From assembly GCF_905147365.1 (NCBI RefSeq), contig NC_056407.1:12896001-12960000 (forward strand): a DNA stretch of 64,000 bases, written 5' to 3'. The translations under genes and the position numbers were made by a program. This document shows, one piece after another, positions 1 through 11,080 of the stretch (position 1 is its first letter; every line of letters starts with the position of its first letter). This DNA is from Aricia agestis. Lineage: Eukaryota; Arthropoda; Insecta; Lepidoptera; Lycaenidae. The notes under the pieces are model-generated. The model worked only from the letters and a program-made list of their open reading frames with translations, made no database searches and had not been told where the DNA came from.

Positions 1-560
1 CTGCACTCCGAGACCTGAAAATGCGCTTATTTATCGCGAATGTACGGTTCCCGAACCCATTAATTATTATTGGTCGACATAATATTTTTATAGTGACTAA
101 TAATAGTACTTAAATTCGTTGACCGAAATTGTACATCGAAAAATAAAGTAACTAAATAAGATTTATCAATTTCGTGTTTACTCCTAATAATACTCGACTG
201 GGGGTCAGTAGATAACGTACGTATTTTGTGGTTGTTTATCTTGAAATAATGACGTCAACAGGTCAAGTGTTATTTTCGTAAAAATATCGAATATAGAAAT
301 TGTTTCAGATTTATATTATCTATCGTAGCGAGCATTGGGCGTACCGAGGGGGGGGGGGGGGGCAGCTGCCCCCCCCTGGATCATGTTGACATCCCTACTA
401 TGTATATTATCTAGTACTTTTATCTATAAAAATTAAGAAAACGAATTTTTGCTATTTGTTTGCAATAAGTACAATATTTTTACAACTAAAATTATTAATT
501 TTTTATAAACACCTAGCTTATGAAAAATTTGATTTGCCCCCCCTGGCCCAGAACCTGGGT
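1..560. other. AT-rich non-coding stretch, probably PGM2 intron
   Basis: No coding exon is visible. Because the first readable PGM2 exon at 2102 is internal, this is most likely intron. A G-run followed by a C-run lies at about 349-376, and a second C-run at about 535-546; both look like ends of a decayed transposon whose inner part is AT-rich. No target duplication was recognised. Confidence 0.4.
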
Positions 561-1328
561 AATTAAATTAAGAAATTAAAAAAAAAACCGCCAAAACAAC
601 TTTAAAAAGTAATGAAATAATATTCACTGGCTTTAAGTTCAAATAATTCCTAACTTGTGTGAAGTAATATTTTAGTCCATAATTGTTGTCACGGTGTGTC
701 GGGGGACCGCAGTAAACTACAACCTACCAGTGGCGAAGAGTCCATATAACCCGATTCCCGTCGGCTTCCCTTTTGGAAAATCGAATCTATGGGCCAAATA
801 CATGTATCTCGTACTATTAATTGTGACTCGTACAGCTGAGACTGTTGTCTGACAGATTATTTGCTGTCGAAGGAAACTTCGTTTTCCAAACTTAGTTTTG
901 AATGATCGTATGTGCCGAGTGCCGACACGCATACAACTTAACTCAGAAGGCATTTTTCAAAGGCATCATTATCAAACTTGAAACTCGAACATTGTTGAAC
1001 ATCAGTGCTGAGCGTTTTGGTATGTAGATTTTTTACTCCGGCTTCCCTTCCGAAAATATTCACCCTTCGCCACTGCAACCTACAACCGCTAAGTCGCTGA
1101 TTACCTATCTCGAATCTATCTATCTAGCTGTGAATTGATCCTTAAACTTGTTATGCGAAATCAAACATCTACAAATTAGCGGTCCCCCGACACACCATGA
1201 CAACAATTATGGACTAAAATATTACTTCACACAAGTTAGGAATTATTTGAACTTAAAGCCAGTAAATATTATTTCATTACTTTTTAAAGTTGTTTTGGCG
1301 GGGCTTTTTTTAAATTTCTTAATTTTAT
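561..1328. repeat. Fold-back repeat with arms of about 145 bp
   Basis: The left arm (about 561-710) and right arm (about 1179-1328) are inverted copies differing at only a handful of positions. Both contain the string AGTCCATAATTGTTGTCA. A third, single-arm copy of that end lies in UBXN1 intron 2 at about 16952-16988, so this is a family and not a local inversion. The loop is filled by a separate hAT-like element (728-1075). Confidence 0.75.
728..1075. mobile_element. Short hAT-like TIR element, 348 bp, 8-bp duplication
   Basis: The element begins CAGTGGCGAAG and ends with its reverse complement CTTCGCCACTG. It is flanked on both sides by CAACCTAC (720-727 and 1076-1083), an exact 8-bp target-site duplication as made by hAT transposases. 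The inner sequence has no convincing transposase frame, so it is non-autonomous. It sits inside the loop of the surrounding fold-back repeat and is therefore the younger insertion. Confidence 0.8.
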
Positions 1329-1429
1329 TTTATTTCATACTTTTTAAACTTGTCTTGGTTATAGTGCAGAATGATTCCCATCAACAGAATCATATTCTCA
1401 TGATTACCATCTATCAATGTCCTTTTCGA

Positions 1430-1670
1430 TGAGGCCGTTATTATGAGCCCAAACATGAAACCTCCACTTTGGGTTCATAAGAAGCTCGGTTCCTATAGAA
1501 TCCAGGTGATGCTGCAGCAGCAGCATGTAAATATCTACTGTTTATACTTTATCTACTTCTTACTGGTTGTCGCAATTAAAATAAGCCCAAACACGAATCC
1601 TCTGCTGTAAGTTGGCGAGAAATTAGATATCCTATTGATTACCAGGTGATGCTGCAGCACCAGGTCAACT
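1430..1670. repeat. Two partial copies of a short dispersed repeat
   Basis: Two related stretches (about 1437-1530 and 1570-1665) share the segments GCCCAAACA..GAA and CAGGTGATGCTGCAGCA. They are probably tandem fragments of one SINE or LINE tail. No intact end or duplication is visible. Confidence 0.4.
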
Positions 1671-1837
1671 TTATATTATTATGTGTATACGTATATTGTA
1701 TATTCACAAATGTCACGAACTAGAATGAAATATAAAACCCATCAAACGTATACAAGTTGCTAACGGAATTTCATGAACCAGATAAACCCTGATTGTCCAG
1801 CACTGAGCAGGCTGATGATGATGAACTATAGATAAGA

Positions 1838-1992
1838 ACACTCTCGATCATGTCAGCTTTCAAACAAAAAAAAATAGATCAAAATCGGTCCACCCGTTTG
1901 GATGCTACGATGCCACGGACAGTTACATACACAGACAGACAGACAGACACGTCAAACTTATAACACCCCTCTTTTTTGTCGGGGGTTAAAAA
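1838..1992. repeat. Dispersed repeat with GACA microsatellite
   Basis: The block runs from AGAACACTCTCGATCA through ACAGACAGACAGACAGACA to CGGGGGTTAAAAA. It resembles the non-coding end of a dispersed lepidopteran element. The GACA run at about 1931-1950 is a simple repeat. Confidence 0.4.
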
Positions 1993-2101
1993 TCGACTTA
2001 TACATAGTATACTTGAATATCCTTAAAAAGATTAAAATAATAAATAAATAAGTACGGAAATTCTTTCCAGATTAAGTACTTTATTTCTAATTTTTTTTCA
2101 G

Positions 2102-5100
2102 TTTCGCAGAGCTGACGGCAAAAGTGTTCGTGTCAGCGTCCGTACCGGTGCACTTATTCTCGAACGTGTGTCCGACTCCGTTCGTGTCGTTCGCAACGAT
2201 ACTGTACGGTGCGGCAGCGGGCGTCATGGTGACCGCATCCCACAACCCGAAAGACGACAACGGGTATAAAGTGTATTGGAGAAACGGCTCGCAGGTCATC
2301 ACGCCTCATGACGACAATATACTGGACGAGATCTGGAGCTGCTTAGAGTAAGTGGAATTTTCATTTTTTTCCAGTAATTTGTTTATTACGTTATGAAGTC
2401 GCCTCTACACTTCGGCGGGCGCATGTTCAAACTAAATTCATTTACTGAATTGACGCAATTTTTACAATTGATTTTGGCCTTCCATTACAAAAAACTAGCA
2501 TTTTCTAACTATCAATATATTTTTGTAATTATTCAATACATAACAGCATTCCAGACGAGCATTGGAATATAGAGGAGATCTGCTCTCACGAATTAGTAAA
2601 AGACTGTCTACAAGAAGTGACAACCAAATACATGGAGTTCATAAGGTCGAGTCTACACGATGAGGTGTTGCAACAGAATAAGGCCGCGGAAATAAAAACC
2701 GTGTATAGCGCGATGCATGGAGTCGGATACCAGGCTATATTGAAAGCGTTTGAGGCTGCCAATTTGAAGGTAATTTAAAATCGATCTTGAAGATATAGTT
2801 TGTCTTAGTCATAGTCACGAATATACATTTCTGTGCTAGTATACCAGTTGAAAATCGACTGTGACATACTAAAGCACCTGCTGTTTCATACAAAAGTGCA
2901 AAGTATGAAACAGCCGATTTTAATAGAAACTTGCGACACAGGCAGAGATGAAAATAGTCAGGAATGTATTTTGCAGACCTTAAATGGAATAATTAACCAT
3001 TATTCAAAACCTTCGATATGTGCAGGACAATTTCTTAACAAACACAGCACTAGACAGTTTAATCAACTCAAGGGAAAAACAATAATTTCCTTACAATGCC
3101 TTTTATATACATCGATTTACCTTAAATTAATTATATACATGTTTGCTTTAAATTAATAATACATTAATAATAATTCAGGAGCCGATAAGCGTCGTCGAAC
3201 AACAGAATATTGACCCCGACTTCCCAACGGTGACTTTCCCCAATCCTGAGGAAAAGGAGTGCCTTGAACTTAGCAAGAAGTTAGCGGAGAAGAATGGTGT
3301 GAAGTTGGTGCTAGTCAACGATCCAGACGCGGATAGGCTGGCTGTTGCCGAATATGATGATGAGTAAGATGTTTTTTTTACTTCTTCTTTTCCTTCATTT
3401 TTCAGAATTTGTTTCCTTTCAATCCGTTTCAGGGCCGTAGCTAGGGGGGGGCATAGTGGGGCAATGCCCTACCTTAAAATCACAATGCCCTACCTTAAAA
3501 ATACCAATAATCGGTCAAGTGCGAGTCGGACCCGCGCACGAAGGGTTATACCGCGCACGTACCGTTATAGAGCAAAAATAGTATGGGACCTACCTACCTA
3601 CAACCCTTAATTTTTTTTTAAACTTTTATTATTATTTATTAAATTACATATATTATTAAGGCCTTTGTGAAAATTTCAAGTGCCTACCTGTTGTCATCAT
3701 TGATAGTTAAGCAAAAAATGTTAGAAAAATCACGTTTGTTGTATGGGAGCCCTCCTTAAATATTTAATTTATTTTGTTTTTAGTATTTGTTGTTATAGCG
3801 GCAACAGAAATACATAATCTGTGAAAATTTCATTTCTCTAGCTATTACCGTTCTTGAGTTACAGCCTGGAAACAGACGGACAGACGGACAGACATCGAAG
3901 TCTCAGTAATAGGGTCCCGTTTTTACCCTTTGGGTACGGAACCCTAAAAAGGAAGACCTAAAGGACTTGCATTACAGGTATTAGACAACAGAAATATACT
4001 TTATTCTTATATAAACTATACATTATATAGTTAAGATTTTTATTATACCTTTAAAAACTTTTTGTTCCGTTGGCAGGATTCGAACCCGCGTCCCCCGGAT
4101 TAAGCTGCCACACGCCCAACCATTGGGCCACAGAAGTCGTCGATAATAATTCTTTGTTCTGTGTATAGATGGCATTTGAATCACGATTACATGAAGCGAT
4201 GCGTCCATTTAATTATAATCTTAATGAAAAAAAATGATGTAGTACTGCAGTGTGCGAGTCCACATTTTCAACTTTAACTGCAATTAATAAGCCTCAAAGA
4301 CTGTCAATGGGTCACGAAAGAATGGCTGGTATGGTATTTCTGGCCTTTGAAAAAAAAAAAGAACAAAAAAAGTTGATCTGAACGAAGTTCTTCGCATTTT
4401 TAATAATATGGCGAATCGTAGAATTTAGCTGTTTTAAATATTTTATGTTATTTTATTATTAATTATTATTTTAATAAGTTTGCAGAAACAATAATAATCT
4501 AAATATATTTTTAGTCGTATCTATTGACTCGTATCACCCAACCCAACAATTAATTATTATTTCCTCACTCTCACTCACACGTGGATCGCTACATCCAGAA
4601 GTTTAACCATATTGTTCGCTTGTTCTTCGTAATTGAGGATTTAATAATATGTAGTTCTTAGATATAGTGCTCATGCTTTGTCACAGAATTTTTTTAAGTA
4701 TCTAAGAATAACTATTGAATGAATTGAATACATCATTGACCTAGAGATAAATCAAAACAACAAATACTAAAAACAAAATAAAATCAATATTTAAGGATTC
4801 GTGTTTTTTGGCCTTTTTTGCTGCATATTGATATTAATGGCAACAGTAGGCACTGGACATTGCGAAATCACTTAATTAATTAATAATACAATTAAAATAA
4901 CATTTATATTTAAAGGGGGCTCAATTACAAAAAACACAATTTTGGCCTATTTTTTATCTATAACGGTACGAAACCCTTCGTGCAGGAATCCGACTCGCAC
5001 TTGACTGATTTTTTTTGCTTCCGCCCTACCTGTAACCGACGCTGCCCTACCTCAAATTTGACTCTAGCTACAGCCCTGATCCGTTTCCTCAAATTTTGTC

Positions 5101-8100
5101 AAATGAACTATAGCGCGCTGCTGCAGTCGCCGTGCGTGCATGTGAGCGTGCGTGCTGCGTACATTCGTGCGTGCGTGCATGCGTACCTGCGTGCGTTCAC
5201 CGCGTGTATTAAAAATCGAGGCAGTGATCTTATCGTTTACTTTCCAGACAAGAAACAATTACCAAAAGCTATATAATATGGAGAGCTATTTTAGATTCAA
5301 TTATAAATGTTACGATTTATATCATTTTTATTTACCAAATAAAGCCGCCTTAAATAACTCAAATAACCATTGATTTTGAGAACTTAATAACAGCTTTTTT
5401 ACTATTATATTTCAGTCGTAAAGAATGGAAGGTGTTTACCGGTAACGAGATGGGTTCACTCCTCGGCTGGTGGGTTCTGGAGCAGCACTGCAAATACAGC
5501 ACTCAAGATGAGCAGCGGTTCGTGCTGGCCAGCATCGTCAGCTCCAAAATGCTTCGGGCTATCGCCAAGGGAAGAGCGGAGTTCGTTGAAACACTTACCG
5601 GGTTTAAGTGGATGGGTAAGTTGTTTTATATTGGCCTAGAGATGAAAGATTGAACGATGGCTATAATTATTAATTAGTTTATTTTAAATATCTCTATGAT
5701 ACTATTATAAATATTTTATTACTGAACACGCCTTGTATGTAATGTGAAAAATTAACAACAAAAAAAGTGAAATAGCCTCATTAATCATGACTAGGTTCAC
5801 AATTTTGTCATAAGTCATAACGTTTGCATATTAATAGCGACAAATTAGCATCATAAAATGACTTAGCACAAAAACACTATGTTATTGTTCCTGATAGCTT
5901 AGTCCACTGACCTCCATTATACAAGTATAATGGAGATCAGTGGCTTAGTCCCAAAACCGTGATAAATTCTGGGCACGCTATTATTATTTTATTATAATTA
6001 CTAATAAATATTCAGGGCGACCGAAGCGAGCCCTAGTATATCCCAAAAATCACAATGTTTACATTTTGTAATATACTTTACGGAAAAACTATCACGCCTA
6101 TTGATTTGTGCTTTAACATAGTATTTTTTATTTATATGTAGATGTGTTATCATCAGTCAGTCGAGGTTTTTTATATGTAGATGACGTGTTATCACCAGTC
6201 AGTCAAGGTGTGACAACGCGAGCCTTCACAAAGCTCGGCTTTTAGCTAGTTAATAATTTTTTTTTTTTTAATGAAATAAGGGGGCAAACGAGCAAACGGG
6301 TCACCTGATGGAAAGCAACTTCCGTCGCCCATGGACACTCGCAGCATCAGAAGAGCTGCAGGTGCGTTGCCGGCCTTTGAAGAGGGAATAGGGTAATAGG
6401 GGAGGGTAGGGATGGGAAGGGAAGGGAATAAGGGAGGGTAGGAAAGGGAATAGGGTAGGGGATTGGGCCTCCGGTAAACTCACTCGGCGAAACACAGCGC
6501 AAGCGCTGTTTCACGCCGGTTTTCTGTGAGAACGTGGTATTTCTCCGGTCGAGCCGGCCCATTCGTGCCGAAGAATGGCTCTCCCACGTATAAAAAGTCT
6601 CCCACATACGAAAAGTATGTCCCCTGTCGTTGCGGCCCGACATAATATTATGACGTCATACTTTAACTGAATAATTTAATAATATGTTCAGGCAACACGA
6701 CTCTGCTGCTGCTGCAACAGGGCAACAAGCCGGTGTTCGCGTTCGAGGAGGCCATCGGGTACATGTGCAGCCCGCGCGTCCCGGACAAGGACGGCGTGTC
6801 CGCCGCCGTGCAGGTACACAGTACACACGACCATGTAACATGATGCATTGAGATGTCGACATTTAAGGTCTAACACCACGTAAATCACTTTTTGGCCATT
6901 TCAAAATTTTGTTGCCATTCGCTAGAAAATCGGAAGACGTATCGTATTAATCAGGAACACGTATCGCTTAAGAGGGCGACTAACCCCAAAAATCAAACAT
7001 CGTTCTTCTCTCTTCACACTCACGCCCGTCTTTCATATGCCAGTATTTCATATGCTAGGTATATCTCTCAATGATAGAATTTTATACAATGTGTTAAAAT
7101 ATTAACTTAGTTTAATGCACGGTTATGGGAATATAGGTTTATAGGTATGAAAAATTCGTGAAAATTAGATGCATAACGAATTTAGCCACAAAGTAGTTGC
7201 GTCATCTAGTTGCTGATAAATCCTATATTCACGCTCATAAAAAAATAATGCTCGTGCTGAAAAGATAGTAATAAAAGGCTCCGTCATCCAGTCGAACTTC
7301 TGAGTTCTGACTTATATATTCCGTGGTTCTGACGTTCGTTCGTCGTTCGTTCGTCAAAATGCGCCGCTAATGCGCCGAATTTGTGTGTTCACAGTCCCGT
7401 GCAAAAATCCAGTAAAAATAGTTGTTTTTACCTCTCAAGCCCTAAGCGACCGCGATAACAGAATAACAAGAGATTTCCAAGAATCCGCGATCGAGGGATT
7501 ATTCTTGACTTCCCAATTTTCTGACTGCGACCATGGCGCCTAAATTAAATAATATTAAAATCCTGTTTCATCTTTCAGGTGGCGTCACTAGCTTCCATGC
7601 TGTACTCCAAAGGGTCGAGTCTACTGAAGATGCTGCAGGAGCTGTACGTGCAATACGGCTTCCACATCTCGTACAACTCGTATTTCATCGTCCACGACCA
7701 GGCGGTCATGCAGATGATATTCAGCAGGATCAGAAACTACCATGGACCGGGAATTGTGAGTTTTTAAAACGCCTATATTAGCTCGGGCTGTATGTATGTA
7801 ACGGAATCTTTGAGAACGATTTTTAACCATCTCCAGCTGTAGTCTTATTAATTTCAAACATTGCATACTAAAGTAATTTGTTCAAATAAAAAAAGTGTTT
7901 TTTTTTTGTTTTTTTCGTAAAGATAATCTTGGGAGGGCCTAATTTTCTTTAATTTTTATTAGTATCACACTTATGGCCTCACTCAAGAGATGCTATGAAG
8001 ACGATAGAATTGACATAAACTCTGTATAAGTATTGTATATTAAACTCTTGACTAAAAGGTTAAGAAATGATTAAATGTCTCTGTGTACGGCTGTACGGCA

Positions 8101-10753
8101 TTCGGTTATGAAGCTTACGTCATCACTTCCTAGGCCGAGCGGTGATATCTTAAATTTTTTTTGGTACCCAATTTAATGTAAAAATCAAAGGACAACCAAA
8201 CTACTCTACATTTTTAATAAAGAAACGAGACTGGAACCTTCGCATGTCGATTCGAATTTTAATGACATATATGGAGCAATTCAGCACTTGAAAGAATATT
8301 ATTTGTATCAATATTGAAAAACATATTATAATTTATATTGACTTCTACTTTTTCAATAAACTAATAAATAAATAATCTCATTTACAAAATATTTTTCAGT
8401 ATCCCAAGAAGGTGGGCTCGTTGGAAGTGAAGTTCCTGAACGATTTCAGTGCTGATGTGAAGGTTCCTGACACGGGAAATGGATTAGACAGACGCTTGTG
8501 TAAGTTAATATTTTGCTTCAGAACATCTAAATAAATGCAAAAATCAAAATCAAAATCAAAATTGTTTTATTTCTGAATAAATTTAAAATAAATGTTTTCA
8601 GAAAGTCCTACATGATGCCTACCACCATATAATGTTATATATGCATATAATGTTTGTGCGTCATCTTAAAGATGATATGGGTGACAGTTCTCATATAAGG
8701 AATATGAGAACTGTCACGGATTTTTTTTACAAGAAAACAAAAAAAAAATGTAATGGAATATACCATCTACAAAAACAAATGTTTCCTATAATTGTAAATG
8801 AATAAAAATTGCTAGTCCGAATACGGAAAATGTTCGTCACTTACGAGGCAACTGTAAAACCAAAAATAAAATTATATTTTTTCTCTAGCGGTACTAGGCA
8901 CGGGCCTCGAAGGCACATCAAGCGGCGAGATGATCCTGCTGCAGTGCACCAACGGACTCAGCGTGACAGTCCGCACCAGTGGCACGGAACCCAAGCTCAA
9001 GTTCTACACCGAGCTAGTCTGCGACGCACCTACATATGGGTACGGTTGCATTTAGTATGCCATAAATTAAGTGATAATACTTTAGGGTGTTAATTATGTG
9101 TCCCTTAGCATGTAGCTGCGCTGAATGATTTACTTTTAAGGCACAATTTACACCGCCGCGATATGGGACGGAATGGAGGCGTCAATTTCGCCTTATGCAT
9201 GGAAATTGACACCGGAGAATTCTCGAGAATTCAGTTCATTGTGCTATGTATGTACAGTTTTGTTGCAAAAAGTCGCTTCCATTCTATTACATTCCGAGCC
9301 GGTATAAATTAATCCTAACTTGTATGTTTCTATAAGAAATGCCCCAACGTCGTGGATTTGTCTGTACAATAATAAGGAAAAGTTACTTATTCAGCGCTGC
9401 TTCATGAACTCTATATCTTATATCTTTAAACGAGTAATTCTTGTATATATATAATTGGAATCTCGGAATCGGCTGCAACGATTTTCATGAAATTTAGTAT
9501 ATAGGGGGTTTTGGGGGCGATAAATCGATCTAGCTAGGAATCATTTTTAGAAAACGTCATTTTATTCGTGTTTTATCGAATACCGAGCAAAGCTCGGTCA
9601 AATAGCTAGTTATATAATTATACTAGATGTTCCGCGCGGCTTGGCCCGCGTAATTTGGAATATCACGGAAACCGTACATTTTTCCGCAAATATAGCCTAT
9701 GTCCCTTCACGTGGTCTATTCTTCATGTGTGCCAAATAACATAAAAATTTCTCCAGTAGTTCTTAAGATAATAAGCAATTTCAAATAATTTCCCCCGTTT
9801 TTTCCACATTTTCCTCAATTTCTTCGCTCCTATTAGTATTTAGCGTGATAAAATCGGACCAGTAGTTCCTGAGATTAGCGCGTTCAAACAAACAAACAAA
9901 CTCTTCCGCTTTATAATATTATAGTTTGTGCGTTTTAAGATGATATGGGTGACAGTTTTCATATTCCTTGCTACGGGTTTTTTTTACAAGAAAAAAAATC
10001 AAAATGTAATAAATTATATTCCATCTACAAAAACAAATGTTTCCTATAATTGTAAATAAATAAAAATGAAAAGTAGTTAAATGCTAACTTATTAATATAA
10101 AATTATACATATTTACTGTGAAATAGGAGTATAAAATTATTGTTACGAAAACATTTGAAAAATGTTAGATGCATGAAACGGAACTTTTGTCAATAGAGAT
10201 TGACTCTGTTGAATCGAAATCAAATCGATAAAAAAGGGCGGCCATCTTAAATCGCCGGCACCACTGAAATGTCAGTACGAAATCGATAATTTCGATTGCA
10301 ATTCCTTTACGAAGAGATTCGATATTTTTAAACTATCGATTAATTTTTGTTAGGTAACTTACCTAGTATTGTCAATTATAATGTGTCACGCATATCATCA
10401 TAAAACTCACAAACTATAGTATAGAATAATATGTATATCCTCTTTTGTTACACCCTAGAGATGTGATACTTTTACGCAGAACGAGAAAATTAAGTATTGT
10501 GGTGACTGGTGACGTCTAAGCTCTAGCGCAAACTCATTTGCTGGTGGCATATTCTTTGCCAATACTTGTTAGCTACCTCATCACTAGCCGCTCACATTTT
10601 TATAACTTATAAGTATGGCAACCAACTCATCGTTTTTTTTCTCGCAGGGAACAAGAAGCCAAGAAAGTGGAATTGGAGAAAATGGTGAAGGAGTTTATCG
10701 ACGAACTCATTCAGCCCGCAGAGCATGGACTCGTTTGGCGAATTTTTTTTTAA
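2102..10753 (+). CDS. PGM2: PGM2-type phosphopentomutase / phosphoglucomutase, 3' nine exons
   Basis: An alpha-D-phosphohexomutase of the PGM2 branch. In animals this cytosolic enzyme interconverts ribose-1-phosphate and ribose-5-phosphate, and less well glucose-1- and glucose-6-phosphate, through a phosphorylated serine. Nine exons join in matching phase at GT-AG sites: 2102-2347, 2547-2769, 3179-3363, 5416-5615, 6692-6813, 7579-7755, 8400-8499, 8889-9039 and 10648-10753 (stop 10751-10753), giving about 502 codons. Visible motifs are the phosphoserine loop TASHNPKDDNGYKVYW (exon 1), the metal loop NDPDADR (exon 3), sugar-binding GNEMG (exon 4) and FEEAIGYM (exon 5), and the phosphate-binding RTSGTEPK (exon 8). 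Animal PGM2 has about 610 residues, so roughly 110 N-terminal residues and the start lie left of the window. All catalytic loops in view are intact. The introns carry a degraded hAT, Helitron-like copies and a SINE. The C-terminal tail VWRIFF is short and unremarkable. Confidence 0.95.
3511..3950 (+). repeat. Repeat of the CGGYCAAGTGCGAGT / GGAACCCTAAAAA family
   Basis: It starts TCGGTCAAGTGCGAGTCGG and ends GGTACGGAACCCTAAAAA, with GACGGACAGACGGACAGA inside. The same termini occur at 41121, 52504 and 53199, and truncated copies at about 4964, 49566, 51200 and 57326. The two copies whose target can be reconstructed (52504 and 53199) sit in runs of A. Subterminal GGGTTCCG at the left and CGGAACCC at the right form a short inverted pair. 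Superfamily unknown. Confidence 0.7.
4065..4135 (-). pseudogene. tRNA-like sequence (tRNA pseudogene or SINE head)
   Basis: Read on the minus strand the sequence has an A-box-like TGGCCCAATGG, a perfect D-stem GCCC/GGGC, a good T-arm GCGGG-TTCGAAT-CCTGC, and an acceptor stem with one mismatch and one G-U pair. The anticodon stem does not pair in any register, so a working tRNA is unlikely. It is best read as a tRNA pseudogene or the promoter part of a tRNA-derived SINE inserted in the hAT element around it. Confidence 0.5.
4253..4390 (+). pseudogene. hAT transposase C-terminal (dimerisation) remnant
   Basis: The plus-strand frame from 4253 reads CESTFSTLTAINKPQ, then RLSMGHERMAGMVFLAFE, before a run of lysines and a stop at 4388-4390. 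This matches the pattern of the hAT dimerisation domain (C/A-E-R-x-F-S-x-L ... R-x-x-M ... R-L/M). No upstream transposase frame survives, so the parent element is dead. Short length keeps confidence moderate. Confidence 0.55.
5110..5205. repeat. GTGC-rich simple repeat in PGM2 intron 3
   Basis: Imperfect GTGC/CGTG runs with interspersed GCAT units. Low-complexity DNA only; the apparent cysteine- and arginine-rich frames across it are not believable genes. Confidence 0.6.
5904..5943. repeat. Short inverted repeat (19-bp arms)
   Basis: CCACTGACCTCCATTATAC is followed after two bases by its reverse complement with one mismatch. It lies in PGM2 intron 4 and is flanked on both sides by TTAGTCC. 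It may be a minimal fold-back element. Confidence 0.6.
6012..6249 (+). mobile_element. Helitron-like non-autonomous element
   Basis: It begins TCAGGGCGACCGAAGCGAG and ends AAGCTCGGCTTTTAGCTAG followed by T. The GAGC..GCTC pairing just before the CTAG end fits the 3' hairpin of Helitrons. It contains an internal duplication of TATGTAGATG..GTGTTATCA. It lies in PGM2 intron 4. Confidence 0.55.
6256..6590 (-). mobile_element. Poly(A) SINE, copy 1
   Basis: On the minus strand it starts TACGTGGGAGAGCCATTC, continues through the GC-rich core GAAACAGCGCTTGCGCTGTG and a CCCTACC-rich stretch, and ends CAGGTGACCCGTTTGCTCG..TTATTTCATT with a poly(A) tail. Three further copies are at 35235, 37021 and 48637. 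No long reading frame is conserved between copies, so it behaves as a SINE. It sits in PGM2 intron 4, just upstream of exon 5. Confidence 0.75.
6814..7578. other. PGM2 intron 5, no recognised element
   Basis: AT-rich in its first half. The second half (about 7290-7540) is richer in CG dinucleotides and includes TTCGTTCGTCGTTCGTTCGT. No TIRs, coding exon or tail could be seen. Confidence 0.5.
7756..8399. other. PGM2 intron 6, no recognised element
   Basis: AT-rich intron sequence with T-runs. Nothing further recognised. Confidence 0.5.
8540..8811. repeat. Dispersed repeat duplicated in the next PGM2 intron
   Basis: The part GTTTGTGCG..GATGATATGGGTGACAG through ACAAATGTTTCCTATAATTG recurs at about 9926-10062 in the same orientation. 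This copy also contains a 20-bp-scale inverted pair around CTCATATAAGGAATATGAG. The AATC repeats and A-rich sequence at its left suggest a LINE or SINE tail. Confidence 0.55.
9140..9311. mobile_element. Small TIR element (MITE) in PGM2 intron 8
   Basis: The ends AATTTACACCGCCGCGATAT and its imperfect reverse complement near 9290-9311 (ACATTCCGAGCCGGTATAAATT side) form TIRs of about 35 bp with several mismatches. A palindromic GAGAATTCTCGAGAATTC lies near the middle. No target duplication was identified. Confidence 0.5.
9440..9609 (+). mobile_element. Helitron-like element
   Basis: It ends CCGAGCAAAGCTCGGTCAAA TAGCTAG followed by T; the CCGAGC/GCTCGG stem precedes the CTAG end as in Helitrons. 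The left end is approximate, near TATATATATAATTGGAATC. Confidence 0.5.
9623..9924 (-). mobile_element. Helitron-like element, minus strand
   Basis: On the minus strand the right end reads ACGCGGGCCAAGCCGCGCGG then AACATCTAG and T, with a hairpin before CTAG. The other end has the typical TATAATATTATAAAGCGG start. Related to the copies at 45807 and 61275-62075. Confidence 0.55.
9926..10062. repeat. Second copy of the 8540-8811 repeat
   Basis: Shares GATGATATGGGTGACAGTT and ACAAATGTTTCCTATAATTG with the copy at 8640-8811, in the same orientation. Confidence 0.55.
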
Positions 10754-10842
10754 TAATACGTCATTCAAACACATAATAAACATTTTTTCAAACATTCCTA
10801 ATTCGACATTTTAATATAAATTTTGTTATATTTTGTTTCTCG

Positions 10843-10848
10843 AATAAA
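10843..10848 (+). promoter_or_regulatory. Probable PGM2 polyadenylation signal
   Basis: AATAAA 90 bp after the PGM2 stop codon. It is the first canonical hexamer downstream; others follow near 11016. Confidence 0.5.
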
Positions 10849-11057
10849 TAGCTACATAACGTAGACTACATGATAATTATTGTATTTCTGTTGCCAAAGC
10901 GTTGTGAAATTGATTTCTGTGATAGTGTTACTTATTTATTAAAGTATGGCTTAGTAATCTCAGTTACCTCTAAAAGATGTGTAAAAGCAAAATATAAAAT
11001 TTATTGTTATTAGAAAAATAAAATAGACTAAAGCATGTTTTGTTTTATTTTAACTAA

Positions 11058-11074
11058 CCTAACCTAACCTAACC
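11058..11074. repeat. Short insect-telomere-like repeat, (CCTAA)3
   Basis: CCTAACCTAACCTAACC, the complement of the insect telomere unit TTAGG. It directly abuts the left end of the piggyBac-like element. Other tracts are at about 50800-50880. Confidence 0.7.
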
Positions 11075-11080
11075 GGTTAA

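Larger units (their letters stand above)
3430..5078 (+). mobile_element. Degraded hAT transposon in PGM2 intron 3, 8-bp duplication
   Basis: The TIRs are CAGGGCCGTAGCTAG at the left and CTAGCTACAGCCCTG at the right. Exact copies of ATCCGTTT flank the element (3422-3429 and 5079-5086). It is 1649 bp long and carries a later insert (3511-3950), a tRNA-like sequence (4065-4135) and a remnant of the transposase C-terminus (4253-4390). A 160-bp deletion derivative of the same family is at 33972-34131. The element lies wholly inside the intron between 3363 and 5416. Confidence 0.85.

Noticed and set aside
349..376. The G/C homopolymer block as an assembly gap
   Set aside because: Similar G- and C-runs lie just inside other element ends (23626, 34107, 53757), so it fits transposon structure; run lengths remain uncertain.
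4065..4135. A functional tRNA gene on the minus strand
   Set aside because: The D- and T-arms are good, but the anticodon stem does not pair in any register and it lies inside a dead transposon.
6347..6643. Proline-rich frames (for example 98 codons on the minus strand)
   Set aside because: They come from the CCCTACC-rich part of the poly(A) SINE and recur in other copies with frame breaks.
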